Source: Kitasatospora fiedleri (GTDB taxonomy: Bacteria; Actinomycetota; Actinomycetes; Streptomycetales; Streptomycetaceae). Taken from it: a stretch of DNA of 64,000 nucleotides. Location of the stretch: assembly GCF_948472415.1 (NCBI RefSeq), contig NZ_OX419519.1:6105001-6169000 (forward strand). Reading direction: 5' to 3'. The translations under genes were made by a program, and so were the position numbers. The notes below the pieces were generated by a model that worked only from the letters and a program-made list of their open reading frames with translations, did no database searches and had not been told where the DNA came from. Positions 43,968 to 53,549 of the stretch are shown piece by piece (position 1 is the first letter of the stretch; each line of letters starts with the position of its first letter).

Positions 43968-44583
43968 GGGGGTGCGACTCCTCGTGGTTCGCTGGGGAGC
44001 CCGGGAGGCGGATGGAACCGGCGACCCGGCTCGACTGGAAGGTCGGCGACGGCCGACTGCGAAGAGTTTTGACCCGGGCAGTTCACGTGTCAACGATCCG
44101 GCTGAAACTTTCGGCGGCTATTCGGTGGGCGACGGCAATGACGGCCGGAAGCGACAGATTTTTCGGCCAGAATCGTGGCGTGCGCCGGTCCGGAACGGCG
44201 GGAAATGCGCGACCGGGCGGTTCCGATCCGCACCGATCGTCTTTCGGTCGGCGGGCGGGTGACAGCAGGCGGTGGCCGGGGCACCGGGGCGCCGGGGCAG
44301 CCTGGATCGGCCGTCGGCGGGTTCCGCGCCGTTGCGGGCCGACGGCCGATCGGCCCGTCCCCGGTGCGTGCCGCGGACCCGGCCGCGCCCGGGCCGGTGG
44401 CCGGGCACGGGCGGGTGGCCGGGCACGGGCGGGTGCGGCGGAGCAGGGGGACGGGCACCGTCGGCCGGGCGGGCGAAGCGGGGTGCCGCCCGGCCGACGG
44501 AGCGGGGGGCGTCGGCCGGGGCGGCCGACGCGGGGGAGGAGACGGAGGGTGGGGGTGGGGGATCGGTGGCGGCGGCCGCGGGG
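43968..44583. promoter_or_regulatory. Intergenic region between deacetylase and alditol oxidase genes
   Basis: A 616-bp region. Its left part (43968-44240) is the deacetylase promoter, with an operator-like box at 44103-44113 and AT-rich DNA. The right part is extremely GC-rich, with tandem GTGGCCGGGCACGGGCGG units (about 44397-44433) and no credible gene. Open frames there lack family resemblance. Confidence 0.55.
44103..44113. promoter_or_regulatory. BxlR-type operator, one mismatch (TGAAACTTTCG)
   Basis: TGAAACTTTCG differs at one base from CGAAACTTTCG. It lies 136 nt upstream of the deacetylase start on its promoter side, suggesting xylan-responsive control. Confidence 0.5.
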
Positions 44584-45885
44584 TCAGTCGGCGGTGCCGG
44601 CCAGCTGTTCGGTGAAGCGGTTGGCGAACTTGCCGTCCGGGTCGAGTTCTCGGCGCAGCGCCAGGAAGTCGCTCAGCCGCTCGTAGGCGGCGCCGGCGGT
44701 GGCCCGCAGCGCGTGCGTGATCTTCCCCCAGTGCGGGCGCCCGCCGAGCGGTAGGAGGGCGCGTTCGACCGCGGCGAGGGCCGGGGCGACGGTGGCGGGG
44801 TCGGGCTTCCAGGTGAAGTGGAAGGCGACCGAGTCGCGCCCGTGGGAGGGGCTCAGCCAGAGTTCGTCGGCGGCCACCGTGCGCACCTCGGAGATGTGCA
44901 GCACCGGTGCCAACTCCTGTCCCAGCGCGCGCAGTTCGGCGACGGCGGCGCGGGCCGCGGCGCGCGGCAGCAGGTATTCGGACTGGAGTTCCGCGCCGCT
45001 GCTGGGGGTGAACTCGGGGCGGAAGTGCGGCAGCCGCTGGTGCCAGGGGCCGGGGACGCCGAGCTGCGGGGTGCAGGCGTCGGTGGGCAGGCCCGGCACC
45101 GGGTGCTCGGGGCGGTCGGCGGGTCGCGCGCCGGGCACGGCGGCGGGCGGGGTGCCGTCGTCGAGCTGCTTGACCCAGACTCGGCCGGTGTCCGATCCCC
45201 AGTCGGTGAACAGGCTGACGCTGTAGCCGGCGGCGTGGATCTCGTCCAGGTGGGCGGTGTAGTCGGCGAGGGCGAGCCCGGTGTGGACGTACTGCCGGAC
45301 ATCGAAGGCGGGCACCGTGTCGAGGGTGAGCGCGGTGACGATGCCGAGTGCGCCCAGGTGCACCACCGCGCCGGGGTGGGTGGTGGTGCGCAGTTCGCCG
45401 TCGGCGCCGACGACCTCCAGCGAGCGGACGGCGGCGGCGAGCGAGCGGCGGGTGTCGCCCGAGCCGTGGGTGCCGGTCGCGGTGGCCCCGGCGGCGGAGA
45501 TGTGCGGCAGCGAGGCCAGGTTCTCCAGGGCCAGGCCCGCCGCGTGCAGGACGGTGGCGAGTTCCGCGTAGCGGGTGGCGGCGGAGACGGTGACGCTGCG
45601 GCGGTCGGGGGCGATCTCGATCCGGGTGGGCAGGCCGTCCAGCCGGACCAGGTCGCCCTCGGTGTCGGCGACCGGGCTGAAGGAGTGGCCGCTGCCCAGG
45701 GCCCGGACGCGGTCGCTGCGCCGGACCAGTTCCCGCAACTCGTCCAGGTCGCGCGGGCGGTGGACGGCGCGGGCGCCGAAGGTGAGGTTGCCCGCCCAGT
45801 TGGTCAGCGGGCCGACCGGCCGGGGGCCGGTGGTGGACGGGCCGGTGTCGGAGGAACCGGTGTCGGAGGAGCCGGTGGTCGTCAT
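44584..45885 (-). CDS. aldO: FAD-dependent alditol (xylitol) oxidase
   Basis: A 433-aa VAO-family flavoprotein closely resembling S. coelicolor AldO from memory. NWAGNLTFGA begins the domain, H67 in ALGSGHSFSP is the covalent FAD histidine, GATATGTHGSG binds FAD, and VPGPWHQRLPHFRPEFTPSSG, ISEVRTVAADELWLSPS and HWGKITH hold the active-site Glu, Arg and Lys. It oxidises xylitol, sorbitol and related polyols to aldoses with O2. A Ser/Thr/Gly repeat (residues 4-20) extends the N-terminus. The operator box at 46016-46026 ties it to the xylan regulon. Confidence 0.9.
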   Translation of the reverse strand: MTTTGSSDTGSSDTGPSTTGPRPVGPLTNWAGNLTFGARAVHRPRDLDELRELVRRSDRVRALGSGHSFSPVADTEGDLVRLDGLPTRIEIAPDRRSVTVSAATRYAELATVLHAAGLALENLASLPHISAAGATATGTHGSGDTRRSLAAAVRSLEVVGADGELRTTTHPGAVVHLGALGIVTALTLDTVPAFDVRQYVHTGLALADYTAHLDEIHAAGYSVSLFTDWGSDTGRVWVKQLDDGTPPAAVPGARPADRPEHPVPGLPTDACTPQLGVPGPWHQRLPHFRPEFTPSSGAELQSEYLLPRAAARAAVAELRALGQELAPVLHISEVRTVAADELWLSPSHGRDSVAFHFTWKPDPATVAPALAAVERALLPLGGRPHWGKITHALRATAGAAYERLSDFLALRRELDPDGKFANRFTEQLAGTAD

Positions 45886-46015
45886 CGGGTCACACCCAGG
45901 GGGTCGGGGGCGGGTCGCCGGAGCGAACGGACGGCGGCCCGTCCGGCACCCCGATTCGTCATGGCGGAAAACAAATTAGTCCGCCCAGGTCGGCGGAGCA
46001 AGGGCGGCCGGACCT

Positions 46016-46026
46016 CGAAACTTTCG
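46016..46026. promoter_or_regulatory. BxlR-type operator (CGAAACTTTCG)
   Basis: A perfect CGAAACTTTCG palindrome within TCGAAACTTTCGAAAC, 131 nt upstream of the alditol oxidase and 88 nt beyond the end of the LacI gene. The best-matching box in the window. Confidence 0.7.
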
Positions 46027-46113
46027 AAACCCGATCCGGAGCGCTCCCGGCCCCGCTCCCGGTCCCGGCCCCAGTCTCGGCCCCAGTCCCGGACGCGGCC
46101 CGGGCGGCCCTCG

Positions 46114-47145
46114 TCAGCCCCCGGCGGGGCCGGGTGCCACGGTACTGGAGCGCACCACCAGGGTGGTGGAGAGTTCGAGCCGGGTGGGGGCGGCCGGGGC
46201 CTCGCCGGTGCGCAGGGCGAGGATCAGCCGGGTGGCCTGCTCGGCCATCTCGCGCAGCGGCTGGCGGACGGTGGTCAGCGCGGGGCTGGTCCACTGGGCG
46301 ATGTCCAGGTCGTCGTAGCCGACCACGGACAGGTCCTCGGGGACGCGCAGCCCGTGGACCCGGGCGGCCTCCATGACGCCGAGCGCCTGCAGGTCGCTGC
46401 CCGCGAAGATCGCGGTGGGGCGGTCGGGAAGCTCCAACAGCCGCCTGGCGCAGGCGAGTCCGCCCTCGGCGTGGAAGTCGCCGAAGGCGATCAGCGCGGG
46501 GTCGGTCTCCAGCCCGGCCATCGACATCGCCGAGCGGTAGCCGTCGAGCCGGGCCAGCGAGCAGAGGGTGTCCTCGGGGCCGGTGACGATGCCGATCCGC
46601 CGGTGGCCGAGCTCGATCAGGTGCCGGGTGGCGGCGAGGCCGCCGGCCCAGTTCGCCGAGCCCACCGAGGGCACGTCCGGGTCGGGGTTGCCGGCCGGGT
46701 CGATGATGACGAACGGGATGGAGCGGGCCCGCAGTTGGCGCTTGAGCTCGGGCGGGAGGCCGGAGAGGACCAGCACCACGCCCAGCGGCCGCCGGCGCAG
46801 CACCGCGTCGATCCAGCCGGGCCCCGGCGCCTGCCGGGAGCCGCTGTGGGCGACCACCACGGCCGCCCCGTGCTCGTTGGCCACCGTCTCGACGCCGCGC
46901 AGGAGTTCCATCGCCCAGAGGCTGTCGAGTTCGTGGAAGACGATCTCGATCAGCGGGGCCTCGCCGCCGTTGCGGGCGGCGCGCTGGTAGTCGTGCTCGC
47001 GCAGGACCCGTTCGACCCGGCCGCGGGTGGACGCCGAGACGTCGGTACGTCCGTTCAGGACCTTCGAAACCGTCGAAACGGAGACTTCGGCCTCTCGCGC
47101 GATGTCCGCGAGGGTGATCCGTCCCAGTTCATCGCCCTTTTCCAT
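46114..47145 (-). CDS. bxlR: LacI family repressor of xylobiose genes (BxlR-like)
   Basis: A 343-aa LacI/GalR protein. The N-terminal helix-turn-helix ITLADIAREAEVSVSTVSKVLNGRTDVSA (residues 10-38) is followed by a periplasmic-binding-like effector domain (VVVLSGLP-type and SVVGYDDLDIAQWTSPALTTVRQPLREM). The ATG at 47145 is chosen; an ATG at 47163 is possible. Divergent from the xylobiose importer and near several CGAAA-n-TTTCG boxes, it is almost certainly their repressor, released by xylobiose or xylose. Its length equals that I recall for BxlR proteins. Confidence 0.85.
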   Translation of the reverse strand: MEKGDELGRITLADIAREAEVSVSTVSKVLNGRTDVSASTRGRVERVLREHDYQRAARNGGEAPLIEIVFHELDSLWAMELLRGVETVANEHGAAVVVAHSGSRQAPGPGWIDAVLRRRPLGVVLVLSGLPPELKRQLRARSIPFVIIDPAGNPDPDVPSVGSANWAGGLAATRHLIELGHRRIGIVTGPEDTLCSLARLDGYRSAMSMAGLETDPALIAFGDFHAEGGLACARRLLELPDRPTAIFAGSDLQALGVMEAARVHGLRVPEDLSVVGYDDLDIAQWTSPALTTVRQPLREMAEQATRLILALRTGEAPAAPTRLELSTTLVVRSSTVAPGPAGG

Positions 47146-47278
47146 GCCCGCAGCATAGGGCACGGGCGGTGCGGAACGACCCCCGGATCACGCTTCAGTA
47201 ACCCTCGGTACGAGGGGTTGACCCGCAACATGCCCGCAACTTAGCGTCCCGGCCAGGCACTGATTTCGAGAATGGCCT

Positions 47279-47289
47279 CGAAACTTTAG
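47279..47289. promoter_or_regulatory. BxlR-type operator, one mismatch (CGAAACTTTAG)
   Basis: CGAAACTTTAG ends 10 nt before the start of the xylobiose-binding protein and overlaps its ribosome binding region, a position suited to repression. Confidence 0.6.
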
Positions 47290-47299
47290 GAGACTCCTG

Positions 47300-48589
47300 A
47301 TGAAGAGACGTGCGTTCGCTGTGGCACTCGGGCTGTCCCTGGCGACGGTGGGGGTGACGGCCTGCGGCAGCGGCGCCTCCGCCGGCGGCGGCTCCCACAC
47401 GATCCACGTGCTGGTCTACGGCGACGCCAGCAACAAGGTCGAGAAGCAGATGGTCGACACCTTCAACAAGACCTCGAAGGTCAAGGTGGTGCTCGACACC
47501 ATCCCCGGCGCCGACTACCAGGCCAAGCTCAACACCATCATCAACACCGCCCAGGCGCCGGACGTCTTCTTCAACTGGGGCGGCGGCAGCATCCAGCCCT
47601 ACGTCAAGGCGGACCTGCTGCTCCCGCTGGACGACATGATCGCCGCGGACCCGGGCCTGAAGGACAACTTCCTCTCCTCGGTGTTCAACACCGCCGTGAT
47701 CGACGGCAAGGCGTACGGCATCCCGATGCGCGGCACCCAGCCGGTGCTGCTGTTCGACAACAAGAAGGTGCTGGCCGACGCGGGCCTGAGCGCCCCGAAG
47801 ACCTGGGACGAGCTGCTGAACGCCGTCCAGGTGCTCAAGGGCAAGGGCGTCACCCCGTTCGCCCTCGGCGGCGGCGACCAGTGGCCGACCCTGATGTGGT
47901 ACGAGTACGTCTTCGACCGGGTGGCCGGCCCCGAGCTGTTCCGGAAGGCGCTGTCCGGCGACAAGGCCGCCTGGGAGAGCGAGGACGCCAAGAAGGCGCT
48001 CGGCATGCTCAAGCAGCTGGTCGACGCGGGCGCGTTCGGCTCGAACTTCGACTCGGTCAAGTTCACCGACGGCGGCTCCCCGGCCCTGCTGGCCAAGGGC
48101 AAGGCGGCGTTCGAGCTGATGGGCTCCTGGGCGTACGCCACCCAGCAGGACGCCAACCCCGACTTCGCCAAGAACGACCTCGGCTACAGCGGCTTCCCGT
48201 CCGTCGCGGGCGGCAAGGGCGACCCGGCGGACGTGGTCGGCAACACCAACAACTTCTACTCGGTGCTGAAGAAGAGCAAGCACCCCGAGACCGCCGCCGC
48301 CTTCCTCAAGCTCATGTACTCCGACGAGTTCGTGAAGGCCCAGCTGGCGATCGGCAACCTGCCGACCACCACCAACACCGAGCAGTTCCTGGACACCGCC
48401 GCCAGCCCGGACTACTCGAAGTACCAGTACGAGCTGGTCAAGGCCGCCCCGTCGTTCCAGCTCTCCTGGGACCAGGCGTACCCGCCGGCCGCCACCACGC
48501 CGATCCACACCGCCGTCCAGCAGTTCTTCAACGGCAAGCTCGACGTGGACGGCTTCATCAAGGCCATGCAGGCCCTGCCCGCCTCCTGA
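47300..48589 (+). CDS. bxlE: Xylobiose ABC transporter solute-binding lipoprotein
   Basis: 429 aa. Signal peptide with lipobox TACG (MKRRAFAVALGLSLATVGVTAC). The CUT1 binding-protein body contains HVLVYGDASNKVEKQMVDTFN, APDVFFNWGGGSIQPYV and AAFELMGSWAYA. AGGAG precedes the ATG at 47300. Gene order (binding protein, two permeases, GH3) and the divergent LacI gene match the streptomycete bxlEFGA operon, so the ligand is probably xylobiose and short xylo-oligosaccharides. MsiK encoded elsewhere would supply ATP hydrolysis. Confidence 0.88.
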   Translation: MKRRAFAVALGLSLATVGVTACGSGASAGGGSHTIHVLVYGDASNKVEKQMVDTFNKTSKVKVVLDTIPGADYQAKLNTIINTAQAPDVFFNWGGGSIQPYVKADLLLPLDDMIAADPGLKDNFLSSVFNTAVIDGKAYGIPMRGTQPVLLFDNKKVLADAGLSAPKTWDELLNAVQVLKGKGVTPFALGGGDQWPTLMWYEYVFDRVAGPELFRKALSGDKAAWESEDAKKALGMLKQLVDAGAFGSNFDSVKFTDGGSPALLAKGKAAFELMGSWAYATQQDANPDFAKNDLGYSGFPSVAGGKGDPADVVGNTNNFYSVLKKSKHPETAAAFLKLMYSDEFVKAQLAIGNLPTTTNTEQFLDTAASPDYSKYQYELVKAAPSFQLSWDQAYPPAATTPIHTAVQQFFNGKLDVDGFIKAMQALPAS

Positions 48590-48594
48590 GACGA

Positions 48595-49536
48595 ATGCCG
48601 ATGAATGCTCCCTCCTTCGCGTCCGGGTCCGGCCGCCGCCCGCGGGCCGGACGCAGGACCGGCGTCGGGGTGACCCGCCCGGGCCTGGTCTGGGCGGTCC
48701 CCGCGACCGTCTTCTTCCTGCTGTTCGCCCTCCTGCCGCTGGTGCTGGTCGCGGTGCTCTCCTTCACCAGCTGGGACGGCGTCGGCGCGCCCCGCTTCAA
48801 CGGCCTGGACAACTGGACCGAGCTGCTGCACGACCCGGTGATGACCCGGAGCGTCTGGCTGACCCTGGTGCTGACCGCGGCCGGCGTGCTCGTGCAGACC
48901 CCGGTCAGCGTCCTGCTGGGCGTCTGGGCGGCCGGGCACCAGCGCAACCGGGCCGTGCTGTCCGCGGTCTTCTTCATCCCGCTGCTGCTGTCCGCGACCG
49001 CGATCTCGGTGGTCTGGCGGGCCATCCTCGACCCCAACTTCGGCGTCCCCTCGCAACTGACCTCGCTGTTCGGCGACGGCAACCTGATGGGCAGCCGGAG
49101 CGGCGCCATCGCGGTGCTCACCTTCGTCGGCATGTGGCAGTGGACGCCCATGCACGCCCTGCTCTACCAGGGCGGCGCCCGGGCGATCCCGCAGGTGCTC
49201 TACCAGGCCGCCGCGATCGACGGCGCCGGCAAGGTCCGGCAGTTCGTCCACATCACCCTGCCGCAGCTGCGCAACACCATGATCACCTCGGTGATCCTGA
49301 TGCTGGTCGGCGGCCTCACCACCTTCGACACCGTCCTCATCCTCACCCAGGGCGGCCCCGGCACCGACACCACGAACAGTGCCTACTACATGTACCAACA
49401 GGCTTTCAAGAGCTTCGACTTCGGCTCCGGCTCGGCCATCGCCCTGGTCCTGGTGGTGGTCGCCACCCTGATCTCGCTCGCGGTCGTCCGGTTCTCCGGC
49501 TACGACAAGATGCGCGGCACCACGGAGGGACTGTGA
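48595..49536 (+). CDS. bxlF: Xylobiose ABC transporter permease, MalF type
   Basis: About 313 aa, six membrane segments after a basic leader. The EAA-type loop reads QAAAIDGAGKVRQFVHITLPQLR, and ILTQGGPGTDTTNSAYYMYQQAF is the characteristic CUT1 segment. Start is the ATG at 48595 or 48601, both in frame; the gap to bxlE is only 5-11 nt, so they are cotranscribed. Pairs with the following permease. Confidence 0.88.
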   Translation: MPMNAPSFASGSGRRPRAGRRTGVGVTRPGLVWAVPATVFFLLFALLPLVLVAVLSFTSWDGVGAPRFNGLDNWTELLHDPVMTRSVWLTLVLTAAGVLVQTPVSVLLGVWAAGHQRNRAVLSAVFFIPLLLSATAISVVWRAILDPNFGVPSQLTSLFGDGNLMGSRSGAIAVLTFVGMWQWTPMHALLYQGGARAIPQVLYQAAAIDGAGKVRQFVHITLPQLRNTMITSVILMLVGGLTTFDTVLILTQGGPGTDTTNSAYYMYQQAFKSFDFGSGSAIALVLVVVATLISLAVVRFSGYDKMRGTTEGL

Positions 49537-50354
49537 TGCGCAGGCGTCCCAACCACCTCGCCGGGCTGGGCTCGCTGGTCTGGCTGGTCCTGGTCGGCTT
49601 CCCGCTGTACGTCCTGCTGATCTCGACCTTCCGGACCCGCTCCAACTACTCCACCCAGGGCCCGCTCACCTTCCCCTCGCAGCTGACCCTGCAGAACTAC
49701 GTCGACGACTTCTCCAACGGCTTCGGGCGGGACTTCCTCAACACCGTCGTCGTCACCGCGAGCGTGGTCGCGATCGTGCTGCTCGTCGTGCCCCCGCTGG
49801 CCTACGCGATCGTCCGGGCCCGGGGCAGGACCATCGGCACGGTCTTCCGGATCTTCCTGCTGGGCCTGGCGATCCCCGCGCAGGCCGTGATCGTGCCGAT
49901 GTTCTACGTCATCAGCAAGGCCGGCCTGTACGACCACCTGATCGGCGTGATCCTGCCCACCGCCGCGTTCTGCCTGCCGGTGTGCACGCTGGTGCTCACC
50001 GGCGCGATGCGGGACATCAGCGGCGAGCTGTACGAGGCGATGGCCATGGACGGCGCCAGCCCCTGGCGGGTGTTCTGGCAGCTGGTGGTGCCGCTGTCCA
50101 GGGGCGGCCTGTCCTCCGTCGTGGTCTTCTCGGCGCTCCAGGCGTGGAACGGCTTCCTGTTCCCGCTGATCCTCACCCAGTCGGAGAGCAGCAAGGTCAT
50201 CACCCTCGGCCTGTACGACTTCCAGACCGAGCACGGCGTCGACGTGCCCGGCCTGCTCAGCGCCGTCGTGCTGTCGATGCTCCCGATCTTCATCGTCTAC
50301 CTGTTCGCCCGGCGTGCCTTGGTCCAGGGCCTCATGGGCGTCGGAGGAAAGTGA
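49536..50354 (+). CDS. bxlG: Xylobiose ABC transporter permease, MalG type
   Basis: 272 aa; the ATG at 49536 overlaps the preceding stop, with GGAGGGA upstream. Six membrane segments, EAA loop EAMAMDGASPWRVFWQLVVPLSRGG and the MalG-type C-terminus RRALVQGLMGVGGK. Forms the import channel with the bxlF product. Confidence 0.88.
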   Translation: MRRRPNHLAGLGSLVWLVLVGFPLYVLLISTFRTRSNYSTQGPLTFPSQLTLQNYVDDFSNGFGRDFLNTVVVTASVVAIVLLVVPPLAYAIVRARGRTIGTVFRIFLLGLAIPAQAVIVPMFYVISKAGLYDHLIGVILPTAAFCLPVCTLVLTGAMRDISGELYEAMAMDGASPWRVFWQLVVPLSRGGLSSVVVFSALQAWNGFLFPLILTQSESSKVITLGLYDFQTEHGVDVPGLLSAVVLSMLPIFIVYLFARRALVQGLMGVGGK

Positions 50355-52801
50355 CCGACAAGATGAACCTGGCCGTTCCCGCCGAAGCCCCCGTCCCGCC
50401 CGCCGAAGCCCCCGTGCCTCCAGCCGCCGCTCCCGCCCCGCCCGCCGCGACCGCGGCCCCCTCCGCCCCGGCCCCCCGCTGGCGCGACCGCGCGCTGGGC
50501 CCCGAGGAGCGTGCGGACGCCCTGATCGCCGAGCTGACCCTGCCGGAGAAACTGGCCCAACTGGTCGGCGTCTGGGTCGGCGCCTCCGACGAGGGCGGCG
50601 ACGTCGCCCCGCACCAGCACGACATGGAGGAGCCGCCCGACCTCGACGACCTGCTCCCGAACGGACTGGGCCAGCTGACCCGCCCGTTCGGCACCGTCCC
50701 GGTCGATCCGGCGCTCGGCGCGCTCTCGCTGGCCCGCAGCCAGCAGCGGATCGCCGCCGCCAACCGGTTCGGCATCCCCGCCCTGGCCCACGAGGAGTGC
50801 CTGGCCGGCTTCGCCGCCTGGGGCGCCACCGCCTACCCGGTGCCGCTCTCCTGGGGCGCCACCTTCGACCCCGAGCTGATCCGGCGGATGGCGGCGGCGA
50901 TCGGCCGCGACATGCGCGCCGTCGGCGTCCACCAGGGCCTGGCCCCCGTCCTCGACGTGGTCCGCGACGCCCGCTGGGGCCGGGTCGAGGAGACCATCGG
51001 CGAAGACCCGTACCTGGTCGGCACGGTGGCCACCGCCTACGTGCAGGGCCTGGAGTCCGCGGGCGTCGTCGCCACCCTCAAGCACTTCGCCGGCTACTCC
51101 GCCTCCCGGGCCGGACGCAACCTCGCCCCCGTCGGCATGGGCCCCCGCGAACGCGCCGACGTCATCCTGCCGCCCTTCGAGATGGCCGTCCGCGAGGGCC
51201 GCCCCCGCTCCGTCATGCACGCCTACACCGACACCGACGGCATCCCCTCGGCCGCCGACGAGGCCCTGCTGACCGGACTGCTGCGCGACACCTGGGGCTT
51301 CGACGGGACGGTGGTCGCCGACTACTTCGGCATCGCCTTCCTCAAGCTGCTGCACGGCGTGGCCGGCGACTGGGCCGAGGCCGCCGCGCTCGCCCTGACC
51401 AGCGGCGTCGACGTCGAACTCCCCACCGTCAAGACCTTCGGCGAACCGCTGCTGCGGGCCGTCGAGGACGGCACCGTCCCCGTCGCGCTGGTCGACCGGG
51501 CGCTGCGCCGGGTCCTGGTGCAGAAGGCCCAGCTCGGCCTGCTCGACCAGGACTGGGACGCCGTCCCCGCCGCGCTGGCCGGCCGCCCGCTGGACGACCC
51601 GCGCGCCCTGCGCGGCACCGTCGACCTGGACCGCCCCGAGAACCGGGAACTGGCCCGGGAGATCGCCGAACGGGCCGTGGTGCTGCTCAGCAACGACGGT
51701 ACCCTGCCGCTGCGCGCCCCCCGCCGGATCGCCCTGATCGGCCCCAACGCCGACACCCCGACCGCGGTGCTCGGCTGCTACGCCTTCCCCGTTCACGTCG
51801 GCGGCCAGCACCCGGACACCCCGATCGGCATCGAACTGCCCACGCTGCGCCAGGCGTTGGCGGCCGAGTTCCCCGACAGCGAGATCCGGACGGCGGCCGG
51901 GGCGGGCATCGACGGCACCGACACCTCCGGCTTCGCCGAGGCCCTCGACGCGGCCCGTTGGGCCGACGTGGTGATCATCGCGCTCGGCGACCGGGCCGGC
52001 CTGTTCGGGCGCGGCACCAGCGGCGAGGGCTGCGACGTGGAACTCCTCGAACTGCCCGGCGTGCAGCGGCAGTTGCTGGACGCCCTGCTGGACGCCGGCA
52101 CCCCGGTGGTGCCGGTGCTGCTGGCCGGCCGGCCCTACGCGCTGGGCCGCGCGGTCACCGAGGCGGCGGCCCTGGTGCAGACCTTCTTCCCCGGCGAGGC
52201 CGGGACCGAGGCGGTCGCCGCCGTGCTCAGCGGACGCACCAACCCCTCGGGCCGCCTCCCCGTCAGCATCCCGGCCCGGCCCGGCGTCCAGCCCTCCACC
52301 TACCTGGCCGCCCGGCTGGCCGGACCCAGCGAGGTCTCCAGCACCGACCCCACCCCGGCCTTCGGCTTCGGGCACGGCATCGGCTACACCGCGTTCGACT
52401 GGAGCGGCCTCGAAGTGGAGCGCGAACTCGCCTCCACCGAAGGCGAGTTCGCCCTCTCCTTCACCCTGCGCAACACCGGCGACCGGGCCGGCAGCGAGAC
52501 CGTCCAGCTCTACCTGCACGACCCCGTCGCCAGCGTGGTCCAGCCCGTCCAACGACTGATCGGCTACCGGCGGATCACCCTCGACGCGGGCGAACACACC
52601 CGGGTCGAGATCACCGTCCCCGCCGACCTCGCCTCCTTCACCGGCCGCGACGGCCACCGCATCGTCGAGCCCGGCGCCCTGGAACTCCGCCTCGCCGCCT
52701 CCAGTACCGCCCCCCGCCTCACCACCACCGTCCACCTGGAAGGCCCACCCCGCGTCCTCGACCACACCCGCCGCCTCCACGCCCACTTCCGCCCCACCTG
52801 A
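50351..52801 (+). CDS. bxlA: GH3 beta-xylosidase
   Basis: 816 aa, three-domain GH3: a TIM-like barrel with catalytic nucleophile D324 in TVVADYFGIAFL, an alpha/beta sandwich (ERAVVLLSNDGTLPL, then LGDRAGLFGRGTSGEGCDVELLELPGVQ in pieces) and a C-terminal fibronectin-III-like domain (FALSFTLRNTGDRAGSETVQLYL). The N-terminus carries an Ala/Pro/Glu repeat of about 40 residues and no signal peptide, so it acts in the cytoplasm on imported xylobiose. Start GTG at 50351 overlaps the permease stop (GTGA, GGAGG upstream); ATG 50363 is an alternative. Confidence 0.88.
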   Translation: MTDKMNLAVPAEAPVPPAEAPVPPAAAPAPPAATAAPSAPAPRWRDRALGPEERADALIAELTLPEKLAQLVGVWVGASDEGGDVAPHQHDMEEPPDLDDLLPNGLGQLTRPFGTVPVDPALGALSLARSQQRIAAANRFGIPALAHEECLAGFAAWGATAYPVPLSWGATFDPELIRRMAAAIGRDMRAVGVHQGLAPVLDVVRDARWGRVEETIGEDPYLVGTVATAYVQGLESAGVVATLKHFAGYSASRAGRNLAPVGMGPRERADVILPPFEMAVREGRPRSVMHAYTDTDGIPSAADEALLTGLLRDTWGFDGTVVADYFGIAFLKLLHGVAGDWAEAAALALTSGVDVELPTVKTFGEPLLRAVEDGTVPVALVDRALRRVLVQKAQLGLLDQDWDAVPAALAGRPLDDPRALRGTVDLDRPENRELAREIAERAVVLLSNDGTLPLRAPRRIALIGPNADTPTAVLGCYAFPVHVGGQHPDTPIGIELPTLRQALAAEFPDSEIRTAAGAGIDGTDTSGFAEALDAARWADVVIIALGDRAGLFGRGTSGEGCDVELLELPGVQRQLLDALLDAGTPVVPVLLAGRPYALGRAVTEAAALVQTFFPGEAGTEAVAAVLSGRTNPSGRLPVSIPARPGVQPSTYLAARLAGPSEVSSTDPTPAFGFGHGIGYTAFDWSGLEVERELASTEGEFALSFTLRNTGDRAGSETVQLYLHDPVASVVQPVQRLIGYRRITLDAGEHTRVEITVPADLASFTGRDGHRIVEPGALELRLAASSTAPRLTTTVHLEGPPRVLDHTRRLHAHFRPT

Positions 52802-52970
52802 CGGCCCGCCCGCAGCGCGACCCCGGCCGCCGACCGTCCCCGCGAGGGTGCGGCCGGCGGCCGGCGGCCGACGCGCTGCCGCCCCGGAACGGCGGGTGCG
52901 CTACCCGGGACTCCTTCGGACGCACCGCCACCCGAGCCGGTTGGCGGCCTCGTGTTCGGCATCGGCCACA

Positions 52971-53267
52971 ATGTCCCAGGTGAACACCTGGACGGCCACC
53001 CTCCCGCAGATACCGTTCTCCTGCTGCGACCTCCCGGAGGGCGGGGAGTGGATGACCCAGGAGGAGGCGGCGTCCCACCTGGGCATCGGTCTGGTCCACC
53101 TCAGCGGACTGACCCACAACACCCGCCGGATCGACCTGGTCCGCACCACCGGCAGGGACCCGGTCGTCACCCGGGCCAGCGTCGAGGCGGAGAAGCACTG
53201 GCGCGTCACCGCTCCCCGCTGGCGCAAGATCCTGCGCCTGCTCAAGGACATCGGCTTCTCGATCTAG
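52971..53267 (+). CDS. Small HTH-like hypothetical protein
   Basis: 98 aa. The segment WMTQEEAASHLGIGLVHLSGLTHNTRRIDLV looks like an excisionase/MerR-type helix-turn-helix, followed by RASVEAEKHWRVTAPRWRKILRLLKDIGFSI, a basic helix. No good ribosome site precedes the ATG; the frame has no upstream start that improves it. Possibly a stand-alone DNA-binding protein; no target or partner is indicated. Family not recognised. Confidence 0.55.
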   Translation: MSQVNTWTATLPQIPFSCCDLPEGGEWMTQEEAASHLGIGLVHLSGLTHNTRRIDLVRTTGRDPVVTRASVEAEKHWRVTAPRWRKILRLLKDIGFSI

Positions 53268-53549
53268 AGAGTCCGGGTCGAGGGCGACCGACGGCGGACA
53301 CCGCCCTGCCCGTGCCGGGGCCGCCCGGACGGGACGGCAGCGGACCGCGCGGGTACGGAACGCCGAGGTGAGTGAGCAGCGCAAGCCGGATCGACCTGGC
53401 GCGCAGCGCGTCGTCCGCAGGTGCGGTACCGGGGGCGTCCGGGTACTGCGGACGCGGTACGGCGGGTGTCTGCGGGCGGGGGACGACAGGGGGCGGCTCG
53501 GGGCCGCAGGGTGGAGGAGACCGGGAGAAGGCCGAATTCTGGAGCGCGC

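Noticed and set aside
44012..44580. Several open frames between the deacetylase and alditol oxidase
   Set aside because: They arise from tandem GC-rich repeats, lack ribosome sites and show no domain; the area is treated as intergenic.
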